NCBI RefSeq assembly: GCF_002833405.1
Contig: NZ_CP025135.1
Location: 2,337,501 to 2,401,500 of the forward strand
Reading direction: 5' to 3'
From: Planococcus sp. MB-3u-03
GTDB taxonomy: Bacteria; Bacillota; Bacilli; Bacillales_A; Planococcaceae
DNA length: 64,000 bases
Positions 1 through 10,154 of the stretch are shown piece by piece (within the stretch, counting starts at the first letter, position 1; each line of letters opens with the position of its first letter). Made by a program: the position numbers and the translations under genes. The notes beneath the pieces were generated by a model that had not been told where the DNA came from, searched no databases, and was given only the letters and a program-made list of their open reading frames with translations.

Positions 1-156
1 TATATTCATCTAAACTGTTTAAAGTGCCATTTTTCCTGACATTAGCAGAAATCGAATAAATTGACCGTCTCGTTCTTTTGGGAAATGCTTTTTAGATAAT
101 CGCATAGGAGATTAGAACTTGCCAGCTGCAACATCTTACTATAAAAAAATTTCCAC

Positions 157-184
157 AAAAAAAGCAATGCCTCAGCACCGCTTT
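157..184 (-). terminator. Rho-independent terminator of the small secreted protein gene
   Basis: Read on the minus strand, a ten-pair stem (AAAGC then GGTGC, with two G-T pairs) closes on a TGAG loop and runs into seven T. It lies just after the stop codon at 218. Bases 1-156 hold no gene that I can see. Confidence 0.7.
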
Positions 185-217
185 CTGCACTTGCTTATAT
201 GGGAATTCTCGACAAGT

Positions 218-586
218 TCAGCGAACGTCGATACCGGTAAGTGTCTCCTGTAGTTCCAGAACCTCGCCGAATAACTGTACATCCGCCTCCCCACTCGCTT
301 TTGCTTGGTCGTTTACACGCTGCAGCAGTTCATCCAACTGGCCTTGAATCTCTTGATACTCCTCAATCGTCAACGTGCCTTTGCTGTCTACGTGACGTTC
401 CAGCTGTTCCAATTCTTCTTCCACATCGTCTTGAGGACCCAGGCGTTCGATCACTTCACGGCCCGGCTCATACTTTTTGCCGTCCGGTAAATTCTCGCTT
501 GCCAATGTTACAGGTTCGAAATGCGCCATGAATACCATGCCAAAAGCAAGTGCAGAAAGTGAAATGTTCAGAGCAGAAATCTTCAA
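218..586 (-). CDS. Small secreted protein of unknown function
   Basis: This gene encodes 122 residues that I do not recognise. The N-terminus is hydrophobic (residues about 5-27) with an ALAS-like segment near residue 28, which looks like a signal peptide. The mature part is acidic and rich in Glu and Gln, with a predicted helical or coiled-coil pattern (EEELEQLERH, QGQLDELLQRV). A GGAAGGA-type ribosome site precedes the ATG. It is monocistronic and has its own terminator. I infer an exported helical protein; no enzymatic motif is visible and the function is unknown. Confidence 0.6.
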   Translation of the reverse strand: MKISALNISLSALAFGMVFMAHFEPVTLASENLPDGKKYEPGREVIERLGPQDDVEEELEQLERHVDSKGTLTIEEYQEIQGQLDELLQRVNDQAKASGEADVQLFGEVLELQETLTGIDVR

Positions 587-710
587 ACGATCTTCCTCCT
601 TCGAATTGGTCTGCTTTCACTTCTAGGCTAACCGATTTCCCCGTTTCCGTAACCCCTTTCGCACCAGTCTTCATCAACACTTAACAAACTTTACATTCAG
701 TTGTCAGCGC

Positions 711-742
711 AAAGAAAAAAACCGCTGTATCAGCGGCTTTTT
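711..742 (-). terminator. Terminator of the PAP2-like gene
   Basis: The stem GCCGCTG/CAGCGG(C) is flanked by A and T runs on both sides, so it could work in both directions. It lies directly after the stop of the gene that ends at 745. Confidence 0.8.
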
Positions 743-744
743 TA

Positions 745-1278
745 TCATCTGTAATCTGCACGAGTCATTCGCCCATTGTATGGCAGCCTTTTTTGCTGCT
801 CCAAATCACGTTCACGGTTCTCGATCTTAGCGGCAATGATGCCAAGCAAGGTGCCGAATGCAGCTCCTGCGGCTACTTCGATCGGCTGATGACCGAGTAA
901 TTCCTTCAACTCTTTATCGCGCTCCACAAATTCAAAGCTCGGAAACTCCCCGGAAATTTTCGTGAAGCTGTCCTCGAGGTCGTTAACAAGACGTGCAATT
1001 TCGCCTGTATGGCGGCGTATGCCTTGCGCATCGTACATGACGATGGCGCCGAATACGACCGCTAGTGCCGTTTCCGTATGGCGTGCACCTTTATTGGAAG
1101 CGACGTATGCGGCGAGTGCCGACACTCCTGCTGAGTGGGAACTCGGCATTCCGCCAGTCGTAAACGCTTGCTGCCAATCCCATTTCCCTGCCACCACTTT
1201 ATGCGTGACGATTTTCAATCCTTGTGCGATGCCGATCGCCCCGAGTGACGTGATCATTCCGCGGTTCATCTTTCTCAT
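745..1278 (-). CDS. Divergent PAP2 family protein (YuiD-like)
   Basis: The 177-residue protein belongs to the divergent PAP2 (acid phosphatase/vanadium haloperoxidase-related) membrane family. The conserved pattern GGMPSSHSAG sits near residue 45, followed by a hydrophobic segment with MYDAQGIRRHTGE, the usual order for this family. Family members are small integral membrane proteins presumed to act on lipid phosphates; the substrate is not known. I chose the ATG at 1278 because GGAGG lies eight bases upstream; a longer TTG-started version to 1293 would swallow that ribosome site. It is monocistronic with its own terminator. Confidence 0.8.
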   Translation of the reverse strand: MRKMNRGMITSLGAIGIAQGLKIVTHKVVAGKWDWQQAFTTGGMPSSHSAGVSALAAYVASNKGARHTETALAVVFGAIVMYDAQGIRRHTGEIARLVNDLEDSFTKISGEFPSFEFVERDKELKELLGHQPIEVAAGAAFGTLLGIIAAKIENRERDLEQQKRLPYNGRMTRADYR

Positions 1279-1382
1279 CTTTTCATCCTCCAATACAGTA
1301 GCTGCTGCGGCTTATGCCGCCTGATAACTCCCTTTACCCTGAAATCCCTAAAGATATGTAAAGGCAGGGAATATTTTTGGAG

Positions 1383-1408
1383 GAACCGCTTCAAAAAGCG
1401 GCTTTTCC
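1383..1408 (-). terminator. Probable terminator of the protease gene
   Basis: The stem CCGCTT/AAGCGG lies between the protease stop codon and the next gene downstream. The T tract is short (TTCC), so strength is uncertain. Confidence 0.5.
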
Positions 1409-1410
1409 GT

Positions 1411-3441
1411 TTATTTTAATTGCAAATCAACTTCAAACTTCACATCTGGCGTGATAGCGCCTTTGCTGCCGAAGATTGAATACGCCGGATACGAAGGAAG
1501 CAAACTTTTCGTCGGGGAAGGAATCGAGTTCGCTGCGGTCAATAAAATCGGCGCGTCTTTTTTAGCCGCAAGTACCGATCCCGCTAAAGCGTCCGGGAAG
1601 TTCGTGCCGGTGGCGATAAAGGCTTTCTGTTTCCCCATCGGCAAGCCTTGGTTGATCAACTTGCCGGTATCGTAGCGACTGGTTCCACCGTACCGCTTAG
1701 CGCCGGGCAATTGGGCCATGACGGCATTGCTGACCGCGCTTGTGCCTCCGGTGACAATCGTCGAACCTTTACCGGCTAGGGCAGCTTTCGTTTCAGCCGG
1801 CAATGTGCCCGTCCGCGTCAGCAAAATCGGGATGCCATTTTTCGCTGCATAAGGGGAAACGGAAAGGACATCCGGGAAATTCTGGCCGTTGGAGACGACT
1901 GCCCGGTCACTCGTAATTTTTTTAGCGATCAGGGCGGCCGTCTCATAGCGCGTCTTGCCGCCGATGCGATCTACGCTATTCACCAGCTGGCCCACTTGCT
2001 GTTCAACAGTTGCCGATAACGCCCCGTTGCTGCCGAGAAGAATGGCTTTGCCAGGCTTCAAACGACGGATTTCAGCTGCTGCTGCCGGGTGGAGGGCATC
2101 CCCTTTTGTCAGCAGGATCGGCGCATTTTCTTTGTAGGCAAGCGGACCACCCGCCAATGCATCAGGAAAGTCAGTACCTGTCGCAATGATTACTGTCGAA
2201 GCCGAGCTCCATCCGGCTTTGGAAATGGCAACCGCCGTGTCATAGCGGCTGGAACCAGCCAATCGGTCCGACCAATGGCTTGCATCCAAAGTCAATGCAC
2301 GGTCTACATTAAGGCGGCCATAACCGTAATAGACATCTTTTCCAGCCGTCCCAAGATCTTTCGCAGTCAGCATCAAACGCCCTGCGACATCGGTATTGCT
2401 GAGTTTCGGTTCATTCGCCTTCAGTAGCGCTGCAGCCCCCGAGACGATTGGCGTGGACATGGAAGTGCCGTCCATTCCCCCGAATGATTGATCAGGGAAT
2501 ATGGAAAAAACGCCTGTTCCCGGGGCAGCGATATCGATCGTTTTACCGAAGTTCGAAAAACCGGAGCGCATATCCGCAGCATCGGTCGAAGCGACGGATA
2601 GTACTTCTTGATATGCTGCTGGGTAGTAAGGGGAACTAATGCCATCGTTGCCGGCTGCTGCCACGACGAGAACGTTTTTGGAATGCGCATATTGCACAGC
2701 TTCTCTCAGGACGTTCGTGTCGGAATATGCCACCAGGCTCATGTTGATGATGTCAGCCCCGTTATCGACTGCATGATAAACGCCAGCAGCAACGTCCGAG
2801 ATAAAGCCATCCTCGCCATCGAATACATCAATTGGCATGATGCTCGTCGACGGTGCCACGCCAACACCGAATAATTCATTGTCCATGTTGCCGGCGATAA
2901 GCCCGGCTACATGTGTCCCGTGGATCTCTACACTGACGCTTCCAGGTTTTCCAGTGATGATATTGAACGGGGAAACGATGCGCCCTTTCAGATCGGGATG
3001 CAGCAAGTCAAATCCATCATCGATTATCGCCACAAGCACATCGGCTTTCCCGGTCGTCTTATCCCAGGCGGATTCTGAACCGATGAGCCGATGGTGATAT
3101 TGATACCCTGCGTAAAACGGGTCGCCCGGTATGGCGGCCAATTCCACTCGCCGGTCTGGCTCGACGTATTCAACATCCCCTTGCTTGGAAAGCTCCGCCA
3201 TAAACGATTCCACGCTCTGCCCTTGCGGCACTTCGAGTGTGACGATTTGCCCGTCGCCCGTTTTTGCTGTTGCGACTTTCTGTGCAGCAGCTGCACCTTC
3301 CATAGCGGCTTGTTCCCGCAATTTAACGATGACCCGGTCTGCCGGTTTATCTGTCGGTCCCTGCGCTTGCGCCGTTGTGCCAATGCCGATCAGAGAAAGG
3401 GCTAATGTCATAGCCGCCAATACTGTAGTTGTCTGTTTCAT
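1411..3441 (-). CDS. Secreted subtilisin-family (S8) serine protease with three CWB2 repeats
   Basis: The 676-residue precursor has a signal peptide ending near AQA (residue 27), a fervidolysin-like pro-domain (about 35-100), an S8 catalytic domain (about 110-390) and three cell wall binding type 2 repeats (about 392-676). The catalytic triad is visible: Asp141 (IIDDG), His174 (HGTHVAG) and Ser327 (GTSMSTP), with oxyanion Asn265 (AAGN). CWB2 repeats anchor proteins non-covalently to secondary wall polymers, so the enzyme should sit on the outside of the wall. I chose ATG 3441 because GAGGGG lies seven bases upstream; a GTG at 3456 is in frame but lies within the ribosome site. The gene is monocistronic. 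A second CWB2 protein lies at 52912-54964. Confidence 0.92.
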   Translation of the reverse strand: MKQTTTVLAAMTLALSLIGIGTTAQAQGPTDKPADRVIVKLREQAAMEGAAAAQKVATAKTGDGQIVTLEVPQGQSVESFMAELSKQGDVEYVEPDRRVELAAIPGDPFYAGYQYHHRLIGSESAWDKTTGKADVLVAIIDDGFDLLHPDLKGRIVSPFNIITGKPGSVSVEIHGTHVAGLIAGNMDNELFGVGVAPSTSIMPIDVFDGEDGFISDVAAGVYHAVDNGADIINMSLVAYSDTNVLREAVQYAHSKNVLVVAAAGNDGISSPYYPAAYQEVLSVASTDAADMRSGFSNFGKTIDIAAPGTGVFSIFPDQSFGGMDGTSMSTPIVSGAAALLKANEPKLSNTDVAGRLMLTAKDLGTAGKDVYYGYGRLNVDRALTLDASHWSDRLAGSSRYDTAVAISKAGWSSASTVIIATGTDFPDALAGGPLAYKENAPILLTKGDALHPAAAAEIRRLKPGKAILLGSNGALSATVEQQVGQLVNSVDRIGGKTRYETAALIAKKITSDRAVVSNGQNFPDVLSVSPYAAKNGIPILLTRTGTLPAETKAALAGKGSTIVTGGTSAVSNAVMAQLPGAKRYGGTSRYDTGKLINQGLPMGKQKAFIATGTNFPDALAGSVLAAKKDAPILLTAANSIPSPTKSLLPSYPAYSIFGSKGAITPDVKFEVDLQLK

Positions 3442-3644
3442 GGTCATTCCCCTCACATTCCCATAGTCTTTCCACCCTATATTTTCTGATAATTCAAATA
3501 GTTATTTACAAAAATTATACGACCTTTCCTGACAAATGCCTAGACAATGTAAAAATTCTTTTGAATTTCGATAAAAAATGGATATTAATCTCTACCCTTC
3601 GAAACCTATCTTTTAGCACTAATGGCATAAGTTTTATTTTTTTA

Positions 3645-3688
3645 ATCAAAAAAACAGTTCTTTGTCAAATGGATGACAAGGAACTGTT
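3645..3688 (-). terminator. Terminator of the glp genes after glpD
   Basis: Read on the minus strand, the long stem AACAGTTC-TTGTCA / TGACAA-GAACTGTT is followed by seven T. Position and orientation fit the end of the glpD transcript. Confidence 0.85.
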
Positions 3689-3702
3689 AAAGCAATTAGC
3701 AC

Positions 3703-5376
3703 TTATTTACTTAATTCGGATACTGGGGTTGGAATGACAGCTTCGTGAAGAAGAATCTCCAACTCTTCCATATAACGCGTTTTCTGTTGGGCTGTCCAGT
3801 TGAATACGCCTGCCATGTAATCCGCAGCGGCTTCTTTATGGGCATGTACCCAGTGGATATCGAAATACAATGCGCCTGTACGGCGGATAAAGAAATCGAC
3901 CGGCTTGCAGACAGCTTCCGATTCGATACCATATTGCAGCATCGCATAGACGAGTGGATCGAGATTATGCTTAGCGGCCTCAGCCAATCCGTCTGTATAA
4001 TGGCGCAACACATGGTCGACGTTCGCGCCGTAGCGATTGACGAGCAATTCCATTGCGTCTTCCGTGAGACCGAATTCGGCCGCTCGTTTCAAGCGGTCTG
4101 CTTTGAATGCTTTAAAGCCTTTAGAACCGCCGACTTCCCCGCCGGAAAGCTCCATTTTCTTCGTGGATACTTTCTTGAAAGCAGTACCGTATTCCTCTTG
4201 AAGTTGCTTAGTGACTAGGTCCATGATGCTTTCGCCCATTTTACGGTAACCGGTGAGCTTGCCTCCTGCAATTGAAATCAATCCGGAATCCGATACGAAG
4301 ATTTCGTCTTTACGGGAAATCTCGGATGGGTCTTTGCCTTCTTCGTGGATCAGTGGACGCAATCCTGCCCAGCTGGATTCGATATCCGCAGCTGTAATCG
4401 CCACGTCCGGGAACATGAAGTTAACAGCTTCCAAAACGTAGTCACGGTCTTCCGTCGTCATCGTTGGGTGCGCGATATCCTGTTTGTATACCGTATCAGT
4501 CGTACCGACATAAACTTTGCCTTGGCGCGGGATGGCGAATGCCATACGGCCGTCCGGCATGTCAAAATAAATCGCTTGCTTGAGCGGGAAGCGCGATTGG
4601 TCGAATACCAAATGGATCCCTTTCGTCAGCTGCAAGGTCTTGCCTTTTTTCGATTTGTCTTCTTCGCGCAATGTGTCGACCCACGGGCCAGCTGCATTGA
4701 CGATTCTTTTCGCGAAGATTTCGTGGATTGTGCCGTCAAGCTGGTCTTCCGCTACCACGCCGACCACTTTGCCGTTGTCGTAAAGGAAACCTTTAACTTT
4801 CACATAGTTCATCGCAAGTGCGCCCTTTTCAACAGCTTTTTTCATGACTTCCATCGTCAAACGCGCATCGTCCGTTTTGTATTCAACGTAATACCCAGCG
4901 CCTTTCAAGCCATCTTGTTTTACGAGTGGTTCGCGGCGCAGCGCTTCTTCACGTGAGAACATTTGGCGGCGTTCGCTTCTTTTAACCCCTGCCAGGTAAT
5001 CATAGACACGGAGGCCAACGTTTGTGCTGAGTGGACCGAATGTGCCGCCTTTGTGGAACGGCAGCATCATCCATTCAGGTGTCGTGACGTGCGGCCCGTT
5101 TTCATAAACGATTTCGCGTTCTTTGCCGACTTCTGCGACCATCTTCACTTCAAATTGCTTGAGGTAGCGCAAACCGCCGTGCACGAGTTTCGTCGAACGG
5201 CTCGAAGTTCCTGCCGCGAAATCCTGCATTTCCACGACGCCTGCACGAACACCGCGTGCTGCGGCATCGAGCGCGATTCCTGCTCCTGTAATGCCTCCAC
5301 CGATGATCAACACATCAAGTGGCTCCTGTTTCATTTGTCCATAAGTTTCTGTACGTTTTAAGCTTGAGAATTTCAT
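3703..5376 (-). CDS. glpD: Aerobic glycerol-3-phosphate dehydrogenase
   Basis: GlpD oxidises sn-glycerol 3-phosphate to dihydroxyacetone phosphate with FAD and passes electrons to the quinone pool at the inner face of the membrane. The 557-residue length is typical. The N-terminal FAD-binding motif GGGITGAGIALDAAARG (about residues 26-42) and the conserved TSSRSTKLVHGGLRYL segment are present. It is the last gene of glpP-glpF-glpK-glpD, the same order as in Bacillus subtilis. AAAGGAG lies upstream of the ATG. A leader hairpin between glpK and glpD (5413-5471) indicates GlpP-dependent antitermination. Confidence 0.97.
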   Translation of the reverse strand: MKFSSLKRTETYGQMKQEPLDVLIIGGGITGAGIALDAAARGVRAGVVEMQDFAAGTSSRSTKLVHGGLRYLKQFEVKMVAEVGKEREIVYENGPHVTTPEWMMLPFHKGGTFGPLSTNVGLRVYDYLAGVKRSERRQMFSREEALRREPLVKQDGLKGAGYYVEYKTDDARLTMEVMKKAVEKGALAMNYVKVKGFLYDNGKVVGVVAEDQLDGTIHEIFAKRIVNAAGPWVDTLREEDKSKKGKTLQLTKGIHLVFDQSRFPLKQAIYFDMPDGRMAFAIPRQGKVYVGTTDTVYKQDIAHPTMTTEDRDYVLEAVNFMFPDVAITAADIESSWAGLRPLIHEEGKDPSEISRKDEIFVSDSGLISIAGGKLTGYRKMGESIMDLVTKQLQEEYGTAFKKVSTKKMELSGGEVGGSKGFKAFKADRLKRAAEFGLTEDAMELLVNRYGANVDHVLRHYTDGLAEAAKHNLDPLVYAMLQYGIESEAVCKPVDFFIRRTGALYFDIHWVHAHKEAAADYMAGVFNWTAQQKTRYMEELEILLHEAVIPTPVSELSK

Positions 5377-5409
5377 TCTTAACCGACTCCTTTTCCAATA
5401 TATTCCATA

Positions 5410-5511
5410 TTAAAAAGAGAGACCTGTACACAGCCGCAGATTCACATCTGCTGTACTGGCATGGTCTCTCCTCGTCTCCGGCCATTTATCTCTCGTGTGA
5501 TTAACTTGTAA
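5410..5511 (-). promoter_or_regulatory. glpD leader: GlpP-type terminator/antiterminator and shared leader motif
   Basis: Between glpK and glpD the transcript can form GAGAGACC ... GGTCTCTC (5463-5470 with 5417-5424), enclosing an inner CAGATG/CATCTG-like stem and followed by five T: a leader terminator. Upstream of it, TTACAAGTTAA (5501-5511) is identical to an 11-mer in the glpF leader (8049-8059), and a GGAGA-AGAGA-like purine element precedes both hairpins. In B. subtilis GlpP with glycerol 3-phosphate prevents termination in such leaders. The assignment to GlpP is by analogy; the hairpin and shared motifs are seen directly. Confidence 0.75.
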
Positions 5512-5513
5512 GT

Positions 5514-7869
<2,356 letters not shown>

Positions 7870-7971
7870 TTTCCCTACACCCCTTTTTCAGATTTTTCGC
7901 TTTTATCAAACCTGCCGAATGACAAGGTACGCTTTCCAGCAGAATCTCCATGTATAATCAAGGACTAGCCA

Positions 7972-8059
7972 CAAAAAAATCCGCACCGAACGAAGGCCCA
8001 ATAAACTAGGCCTTGTCCGATGCGGATCTCTTTTCTCCTGCACGGTCCTTAACTTGTAA
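7972..8059 (-). promoter_or_regulatory. glpFK leader: GlpP-type terminator/antiterminator and shared leader motif
   Basis: A long hairpin forms between ATCCGCA...GGCC (7979-7998) and GGCC...TGCGGAT (8009-8027) and is followed, on the minus strand, by a run of seven T, so it should terminate most transcripts before glpF. The 11-mer TTACAAGTTAA (8049-8059) near the inferred 5' end is repeated exactly in the glpD leader. Antitermination by GlpP is inferred from the B. subtilis system and from glpP lying next door. Confidence 0.82.
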
Positions 8060-8063
8060 AATC

Positions 8064-8092
8064 AATTTAGCAGTTTTTGAAAACGCTGTCAA
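8064..8092 (-). promoter_or_regulatory. Promoter of glpFK with a consensus cre site between -35 and -10
   Basis: On the minus strand, TTGACA (8087-8092), a 17-bp spacer and TAAATT (8064-8069) make a strong sigma-A promoter. The sequence TGAAAACGCTGTCA (8078-8091, plus strand) matches the cre consensus TGNAANCGNTNNCA at every fixed position and overlaps the -35 and spacer. CcpA bound there should block transcription when preferred sugars are present. Confidence 0.85.
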
Positions 8093-8130
8093 CAATTAAT
8101 TGGGGCTTATCTGGGAGTGATGGAAATTGA

Positions 8131-8172
8131 AAAAAATCGGCACGCACCCTCTCTGAAGAGCGATGGCCGATG
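8131..8172 (-). terminator. Terminator of glpP
   Basis: ATCGGC ... GCCGAT with an inner GC-rich stem is followed by seven T on the minus strand, between the glpP stop and the glpF promoter. It separates glpP from the glpFK transcript. Confidence 0.75.
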
Positions 8173-8188
8173 AATGGGCTTTACAAAA

Positions 8189-8797
8189 TCAGGTATCCCA
8201 CAGTTCTGGCTGGGAGGTCGAGACGGCTTCCGCCCCGCCTTGGTATGCAAGTTCGATATCTTCCCTTGTGCGGATCAAGCCGCCTGCAATGATGGGGATG
8301 CCGGTCCGTTCGTGCACTTCTTTGATGATTGACGGGATGAGCCCTGGCAATAATTCGATGTAATCGGGTTTTACTTGATCGATCAAGCTTAAATTATGTT
8401 CGAGCGCATGGCTGTCTAGCAGGAACAATCGCTGGATCGTCGTCAATTTATTTTTTTTCGCAAGAGCGATGACATTACTTCTTGTCGAGACGATGCCATC
8501 CGGTTTCACTTCACGGACCAAATACTCAATGCCGTAAGCGTCTGTTTTCAGGCCTTGGATCAAATCAGCATGCAAGATGACTTTCTTGCCTGCTTTCTTG
8601 GCAGCCGCGACAAGCGGCTTGAGCTGGGCGAGCCTGACTTCCAGGAAAATGATGGTCTCCTGGTCACTGGCAAGCAGCCGTTCAAATTCCTTCAGGTTGC
8701 GCATGACAGGCACCACGCCTTTTAACTTAACCAACAGCTTTTCCTCCTCCGTTAAAAACAATCTACGGACATTATGCGCCAGCTTTGTTTCCTGCAC
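8189..8797 (-). CDS. glpP: Glycerol uptake operon antiterminator
   Basis: GlpP is an RNA-binding antiterminator that, with glycerol 3-phosphate, lets transcription pass leader terminators of glpFK and glpD. The 202-residue protein has the full GlpP-family TIM-barrel-like sequence: KGVVPVMRNL near residue 27, VILHADLIQGLKTD near 75, KPDGIVSTRS and GLIPSIIKEVHERTGIPIIAGGLI further on. The start appears to be GTG 8797 with a GGGGG ribosome site about nine bases upstream; I found no better ATG. It stands directly upstream of glpF, as in B. subtilis, but has its own terminator. Confidence 0.92.
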   Translation of the reverse strand: MQETKLAHNVRRLFLTEEEKLLVKLKGVVPVMRNLKEFERLLASDQETIIFLEVRLAQLKPLVAAAKKAGKKVILHADLIQGLKTDAYGIEYLVREVKPDGIVSTRSNVIALAKKNKLTTIQRLFLLDSHALEHNLSLIDQVKPDYIELLPGLIPSIIKEVHERTGIPIIAGGLIRTREDIELAYQGGAEAVSTSQPELWDT

Positions 8798-8874
8798 AAC
8801 TATTTGCCCCCGGCTTCATTTCATCGGCCGATTGCGCTAAAATGGCAGTAATCATCCAAAAGGAGTTGGCGGTC

Positions 8875-9585
8875 ATGCGGGTCAAGAAAGTACAGAATGT
8901 TTATCAACTTGCTTTTATGCCTACATTGTTTCCAGTGAATTGTTATTTGGTCGAAGAACAGGAAGGCTTGACGCTCGTCGATTGCGCTTTAGGTTTCGCG
9001 GCTAGGGACATCGCTTTGGCGGCAAAAACCATCGGCAAACCGATTACAGAAATCGCGCTGACGCATGCACATATCGATCACGTTGGCGCACTTGATGCTT
9101 TGAAGAAACAGTTTCCCGCAGCGCAAGTCTCTGTCTCGGAAAGGGAAGCGAAAATCCTTTCGGGGGATAAAAGCACTTCGCCTGAAGATGCGGGCAAGCC
9201 TGTTAAAGGCGGAATCCCGAAAAATATCCAGACGACACCCGACCGCCTACTGCAAGAAGGCGACCGGGTCGGCTCACTCGAAGTCGTGCTATCCCCTGGG
9301 CATTCCCCGGGATCGATTTCCTTTTTCGATAGACGCTCAGGCGTCCTCATCTCAGGAGATGCCTTCCAGACACGCGGAGGCACAGCGGTTTCCGGAACCT
9401 TCAAGCCGCTGTTCCCATTTCCGGCCATGGCGACATGGGACAAGCGTACAGCACTCGACAGCGCCAAGAAATTGACCTTGCTGCAGCCAAGCTTCCTCGC
9501 TGTCGGGCACGGTCGCCTGCTTGACCATCCCGTGCGCTTCATGGAACAAGCAATCCGCGATGCCGAGCAAAAATTAAAACCCTAG
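8875..9585 (+). CDS. MBL-fold metallo-hydrolase
   Basis: The 236-residue cytosolic protein carries the metallo-beta-lactamase metal site THAHIDHVGA (about residue 63-71), then SPGHSPGS (His about 145) and ISGDAF (Asp about 163), and a C-terminal GHG. This is the order expected for a dinuclear metal hydrolase of the glyoxalase II-like group; the substrate is unknown. ATG 8875 is chosen because AGGAG lies nine bases upstream; in-frame upstream codons have no ribosome site. Its TAG stop lies inside the left arm of a terminator stem that is now split by an IS element. Confidence 0.88.
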   Translation: MRVKKVQNVYQLAFMPTLFPVNCYLVEEQEGLTLVDCALGFAARDIALAAKTIGKPITEIALTHAHIDHVGALDALKKQFPAAQVSVSEREAKILSGDKSTSPEDAGKPVKGGIPKNIQTTPDRLLQEGDRVGSLEVVLSPGHSPGSISFFDRRSGVLISGDAFQTRGGTAVSGTFKPLFPFPAMATWDKRTALDSAKKLTLLQPSFLAVGHGRLLDHPVRFMEQAIRDAEQKLKP

Positions 9586-9587
9586 CC
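9576..9587. terminator. Left arm of a bidirectional terminator split by the IS element
   Basis: AAACCCTAGCC here is the exact inverted complement of GGCTAGGGTTT at 11077-11087 on the other side of the IS. Joined, they would form an 11-bp stem with a very short loop between two convergent genes. The TAG stops of both genes lie inside the stem. Confidence 0.75.
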
Positions 9588-9595
9588 ATGAACTG

Positions 9596-9645
9596 AACCC
9601 CAAATGGTAGACACTTTAAAAAGTGCCCCCCATTTGGGGTTTTTT
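9596..9645 (+). terminator. Terminator hairpin built into the left end of the IS
   Basis: AACCCCAAATGG (9596-9607) pairs with CCATTTGGGGTT (9630-9641), enclosing a second stem CACTTT/AAAGTG, and is followed by six T. It overlaps the left terminal repeat and should stop transcription entering from the MBL gene before it reaches the transposase. Confidence 0.85.
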
Positions 9646-9699
9646 CTGTTTTCAGACCCCGGTATACTGAACATATCTACTGGAACGGGAGAGGTTGTC

Positions 9700-10125
9700 A
9701 TGAGTAAAATCATCTTTAACGAACATCAACGACGCACATTGGAAGCGAATCCGAATGTCAAAACGGTCTCGGATCGAACGATTCAATACACACCTGAATT
9801 TAAGGTGAAAGCCGTCAATGAAAACTTGCAGGGCAAAGGTCCGGCGCAAATTTTTGCCGAAAATGGATTTGACCTGACGGTAATTGGATCGGACAAACCG
9901 AAAGAGACATTAAAACGTTGGCGGAAAACGTTCCGACTTTACGGCGAAGAAGGGTTTTGGGAAGAGCGCCGTGGAAAAGGCAGTACCGGCCGGCCGTCTA
10001 CCCAAAAGCTCTCTGCCGAGAAAAAGTTGGAAAAGGCGGAAGCGCGCATAAAATACCTGGAAGCCGAAAATGAGTTGCTAAAAAAGCTCGAGGAACTCGA
10101 GAGGCAGGCGAAGAAACGCAGCTGA
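9700..10125 (+). CDS. IS3-family transposase OrfA (HTH protein)
   Basis: OrfA (141 residues) binds the terminal repeats through an N-terminal helix-turn-helix. The segment YTPEFKVKAVNENLQGKGPAQIF (about 26-48) and LKRWRKTFRLYGEEGFWEER are typical of IS3-family OrfA, and the C-terminal part (AEKKLEKAEARIKYLEAENELLKKL) is a leucine-zipper-like coiled coil used for dimerisation. ATG 9700 has GGGAGAGG upstream. Near the 3' end, CTA AAA AAG is a classic slippery site that would give an OrfAB fusion by -1 shift. Confidence 0.9.
   Translation: MSKIIFNEHQRRTLEANPNVKTVSDRTIQYTPEFKVKAVNENLQGKGPAQIFAENGFDLTVIGSDKPKETLKRWRKTFRLYGEEGFWEERRGKGSTGRPSTQKLSAEKKLEKAEARIKYLEAENELLKKLEELERQAKKRS
10078..10102 (+). 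promoter_or_regulatory. Programmed -1 frameshift site with adjacent hairpin
   Basis: The zero-frame codons CTA AAA AAG contain the heptamer A AAA AAG. After a -1 slip, reading continues open into orfB without a stop. CTCGAG-GAA-CTCGAG directly follows and can form a 6-bp stem with a 3-nt loop, closer to the slippery site than the usual 5-8 nt. Confidence 0.75.
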
Positions 10126-10154
10126 CCCCAGCGGAAAAATTCGAAGCGATCAAT

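Noticed and set aside
620..700. TTAACA/TTTACA pair on the plus strand as a sixth regulated promoter
   Set aside because: The spacing is similar, but no gene lies downstream in that direction and no TAGGAT-like -10 follows at nine bases.
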